From Flabesymbios commensalis (lineage: Eukaryota; Annelida; Polychaeta; Terebellida; Flabelligeridae): a stretch of 64,000 nt of DNA. Position numbers and translations under genes: made by a program. Location: NCBI GenBank assembly GCA_964017125.1, contig OZ024902.1, forward strand, positions 36,429,219-36,493,218, read 5' to 3'. Position 1 is the stretch's first letter. The number at the start of each line of letters is the position of its first letter. Shown piece by piece: positions 61,449 through 64,000 of the stretch. Below the pieces are notes generated by a model. That model was not told the DNA's origin. It made no database searches and was given only the letters and a program-made list of their open reading frames with translations.

Positions 61449-61754
61449 TTTCACGCTCACGACATGGATTGTGTACGTCATGTACTGTGAGCGTACACAT
61501 CACAACAATATGTGGGCTCACTGGTTAGCAGTATATCGGTTTTGCACAGCAGTATGCAAGTACAGTGGAGACCCAGTGTCGGACCGCCTCACAAAGCGGA
61601 CCATCCTGGAATACGGACCACCTTTAGCCAGTCCCAATTTTTTCCCCATTCACATAATGTATTATCAGATTCAGAAAGCGTACCGACCCGCGATTCTGAA
61701 CACAGACCATCCTTTTTCAAATCATAAAAGGACCACCCCCAAGAGCAAAAAAAA

Positions 61755-62036
61755 GCACACTTTTACAGTCTAATGGGAGAGACATATGCATCAACTAAGG
61801 GACCTAAATTCATAATGGGACCAGCTGTAGCTGGATCCACTGATGGGACAGGCTGCATAATAGGAACAGCTGTGCCTGGATCTACTAATGAGACCAGTTG
61901 TCGATGGATCCACTAAGGGACCAGCACTGGCATAATTCACTAAGTGGACCAGCCCTGGTTGGATCTAATAAAGGGACCAGCTCTGGTTTAGTCCACCAAG
62001 GGGACCAGTTGACTGGATCCACTAAGAGGACCTGTA
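61755..62036. repeat. about 33-bp degenerate tandem repeat with GGACCAG core
   Basis: About eight copies of a unit like GGGACCAGCTCTGG-TTGGATCCACTAA lie in the last NFI intron. They follow a segment with GCGGACCATCCTGGAATACG (about 61575-61625) that looks like the end of a CAGTGGAGACC-type DNA element. Confidence 0.8.
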
Positions 62037-62394
62037 TGTTTTTTTCTGTCTGTGTCCTGTTCACTGAATATGTTATCTGGAGAGGAAACATTTTGTACTG
62101 GTGTTCCATCTAGCATAAGTCCATATCCCGCACAAAATGTTACCCGTTTATTGATTTATTGTGTTTGATTTATTTATAACAGCGCAGCATTATAGAAATG
62201 AGCAATAAGTAACATTCAGTGTCATTAAGAAACATTGAGAAGTGATAAGTAACCAATGTCATTTATAGAATTATTTGACGAGGTGGGGTACCTGACGTAT
62301 TTTGTTAGCAGTATTAGGGAGGTTTTAGGAGCAGTAAGCATGGTAAACGCATGTATATTGGGGAATATACTTAAAGTAGTTGTTAGCCGTATTA

Positions 62395-62608
62395 AGCCTT
62401 TAAGGCTAAGTTATCTTAGTTTAGTTTCCTCCCACTCGAAGTTCAAGTGGGTGGAAATTACTCACATTTGTTTAATTTGAGACCATACATTTGCAAATCT
62501 TGATGTTTAAGCAGATTCATTCCCAATAACTGTGATTTAACCACCTGCTAATAAAGCCTATTGAAAACTACTATAGTCGTGTTTAGTGGTTGAAAGGTTC
62601 AGGGTTTT
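62395..62608. mobile_element. TTAA-type MITE, degraded
   Basis: TTAAGCCTTTAAGGCTAAGT, the CACTCGAAGTTCAAGTGGGTGG hairpin, and the end TAGTGGTTGAAAGGTTC match the AAGCGCTAA subfamily. In the last NFI intron. Confidence 0.65.
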
Positions 62609-63022
62609 TTTGAAAAAGTAGTCCACGAGTAGTGGAGGTCTTTATTGTAAACTACATTTCCCGGGAAATTTTCTTTGCAATATATCATTTTTTTCATTAT
62701 TAGTCATTATTATCACTTGAGAGCAGTGCATGACAAGCAGTACACCAATAAAAAGGGTGAGACGTGATAGCATACAGGGTGGTTTAGTTTCTGCATAGAT
62801 ATGTGGTGTAGGCCTAGGTTGTAATTGTGGAGAAAGAATAAATAGGTTTTAAAAATTCGTTGTCATGTTGGAAAAGTGATAATATATAGTAATAATGCCA
62901 GTATCACTTGGCTCTGCCTCGTGGTGCTGTCATCTGCGCCGGGTCAATAAAAAAGCCTACCGCCCTCAAAGATCATGTTATTGTTATACTAGTATATTTA
63001 TTGTTGTTTTGGTGTATTTCAG

Positions 63023-63159
63023 AGAGATTTTTGCATATTCTTCCGAGCAGTGAACCCATGGAGACGGCTAGCAATCCAAGCAGTAACAACAATAATAACA
63101 GCTCAGCGGAACTGGGCCCCAGCGAGTCCTCCACAACTATTAACAAGTCCACGTCCTAA
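63023..63159 (+). CDS. NFI: NFI exon 11: C-terminal exon with stop codon
   Basis: This terminal coding exon enters in phase 1 after GGTGTATTTCAG and reads E-RFLHILPSSEPMETASNP, SSNNNNNSSAELGPSESS, TTINKSTS, and stop TAA at 63157-63159. Exon 10 leaves one base, so the junction codon is GAG (E), and the reading frame from the DNA-binding domain stays open to this stop. The Ser/Asn-rich, disordered end differs from the SWYLG-type end of vertebrate NFI proteins. No AATAAA was found in the following 840 bases. Confidence 0.85.
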
Positions 63160-63285
63160 GGTGCACATGCCTTACTCACACAGCAGACTCACATAGAAAT
63201 AGTTCCTGCAATAAGTGCATTGTGATAGCATTTTGTATTTATTCAGCCGCATTGAACAATGAAGTCCTGCCGGATACAGACGTAT

Positions 63286-63350
63286 AGAACTGCAAAGCCA
63301 AAAGCGAGTATCTGCGGATACTAGCTTTTGGCGTCGCAGAGCAGAACTGG
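63286..63350. mobile_element. 80-bp hairpin element, compact copy in the NFI 3' UTR
   Basis: AACTGCAAAGCCAAAAGCGA, GTATCTGCGGATACTAGC, then TTTTGGCGTCGCAGAGCAG. The copy is shorter, so the stem is closed by a very small loop. Confidence 0.85.
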
Positions 63351-63526
63351 TGTATAAAGCTATTGCCACCATTGCGTGCCTGTGACAGCCCTGCCCATGT
63401 ATACCTACAACGTTACTGTACAGTCCGTGTAGCTTTTCGTGCTGCTTCTATGTTGTCTTTGACGGGTACACAGATATTGTCTGTTCCACATCCTACAGTG
63501 TTTTCTTCAAGGGTACATGTGTCCCA

Positions 63527-63592
63527 CTGGTTATGAAAGGGTGCACCTGCCACTTTGAAAATGGGCAGATGCACCCTCTCATATCCAAAAGA
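63527..63592. repeat. hairpin in the NFI 3' UTR
   Basis: GGTTATGAAAGGGTGCACCT-GCC pairs with GGGCAGATGCACCCTCTCAT-ATCC across a loop of about 10 bp. The arm GCAGATGCACCC(T/A)...CATATCCAA recalls the hairpin at 51637-51724. Confidence 0.75.
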
Positions 63593-64000
63593 CGATGTGT
63601 CCTGTCTGTCACAGACAGCGCCTTCTATTACAAACAGACAGTCACAGCGAACGATGTGAGACAGACATCATTCAATGATGATCACACCCTCACATAATCA
63701 GATAATACGATGCGCCCTCTTTTATACATACCCCCTGCACAAGACACGATGGTCTAAAACCACAAGCCAGGTGATGAATCATGGTACAAATCACTGCAGA
63801 TAATGTCGGGTAGCAGAGACACATATTGCGGGCATACTACTTCATGCATATCAACAGTAATTGTGAAGCATACAAACAGACTAGGGAATTGTACTGGCAG
63901 TTGTTGCTATACTCACTTGGTGAACTCCAAACTGTCAACCTGTGAACGGAAACTAGACTTGTTGTCATCAGTACGTGCCATTTCATCTCCACTGTCTGCA

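Larger units (their letters stand above)
36177..63159 (+). other. NFI: NFI (Nuclear Factor I) gene, all coding exons except the start-codon exon
   Basis: NFI proteins bind the palindrome TTGGC(N5)GCCAA as dimers in the nucleus and regulate transcription (family knowledge). Eleven exons can be chained here: 36177-36332, 36594-36969, 38724-38780, 40108-40200, 48076-48444, 50709-50987, 56786-56880, 57867-58029, 59625-59782, 60941-61169 and 63023-63159. Each intron starts with GT and ends with AG. Splice phases match at all ten junctions, giving 703 codons and a stop. The order is DNA-binding domain, acidic linker, KRLK-like basic patch, Ser/Pro/Gly-rich region, SDFVTLVC block, polyproline, and a Thr/Pro-rich tail. 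Vertebrate NFI proteins are about 430-570 residues, so this form is long. The initiator exon lies upstream; a candidate is given at 14640-14961. Confidence 0.95.
63160..64000 (+). other. NFI: probable NFI 3' UTR (runs off the window)
   Basis: This is non-coding sequence after the NFI stop. It contains one copy of the roughly 80-bp hairpin repeat (63286-63350) and a second hairpin at about 63527-63592, whose arms share GGTGCACCTGCC / GGGCAGATGCACCC. A third weak inverted repeat (CTGTCTGTCACAGACAG) is near 63601. No canonical polyadenylation signal was seen, so the transcript end probably lies beyond 64000. Confidence 0.5.

Overview
The window reads as a stretch of an AT-rich, intron-rich metazoan genome. 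It carries one recognisable host gene on the plus strand: a Nuclear Factor I (NFI/CTF) transcription factor. The many palindromic repeats, the recurring TAGGCCTA words in non-coding DNA and a seemingly single NFI-type gene with its own C-terminal exons suggest a marine invertebrate, most likely a non-vertebrate deuterostome (hemichordate, echinoderm or lancelet). The species cannot be fixed from sequence alone. No bacterial-type operons, CRISPR arrays, rRNA or functional tRNA genes were seen.

Layout. Positions 1-14,600 hold no supported host gene. They contain a 57-bp minisatellite, SINE and LINE remnants and several palindromic DNA elements. A promoter-like patch at about 14,640-14,961 ends in a good 5' splice site and may be the first NFI exon. 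The next 21 kb (14,962-36,176) would then be intron 1, full of MITEs, a 66-68 bp minisatellite (22,595-24,052) and a long (CATT)n array. Eleven coding exons of NFI follow between 36,177 and 63,159. All were placed by hand, and their splice phases agree at every junction: 2,112 nt, 703 codons plus stop, counted from the conserved DEFHPF start of the DNA-binding domain. The domain exon that is 532 bp in vertebrates appears here as 156 + 376 nt, exactly 532, split by a 261-bp intron. Later exons match the vertebrate linker, the KRLK-type region, the proline-rich activation region and the SDFVTLVC block. The last three exons have no vertebrate counterpart that I recognise. The sequence after the stop (63,160-64,000) is the probable 3' UTR.

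The introns contain two large minisatellites: 54 bp at 44,445-46,880, and about 66 bp at 53,654-56,785. The second runs straight into the 3' splice site of exon 7. Its repeat unit resembles that splice site, so the pre-mRNA would carry dozens of acceptor look-alikes before the real one. The window also holds several MITE families: a roughly 80-bp near-perfect hairpin (nine copies), a roughly 105-bp CAGCAAACACGA palindrome (over a dozen copies), a TTAA-bounded GGGACTGGCCC palindrome (four copies), and a large set of TTAACCCTT-ended elements that look like non-autonomous piggyBac-type elements.

Limits. Nothing was searched against a database. Exon calls rest on translated similarity to NFI from memory, splice consensus and phase. 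Repeat edges are approximate, and most short open reading frames in the window are repeat artefacts.
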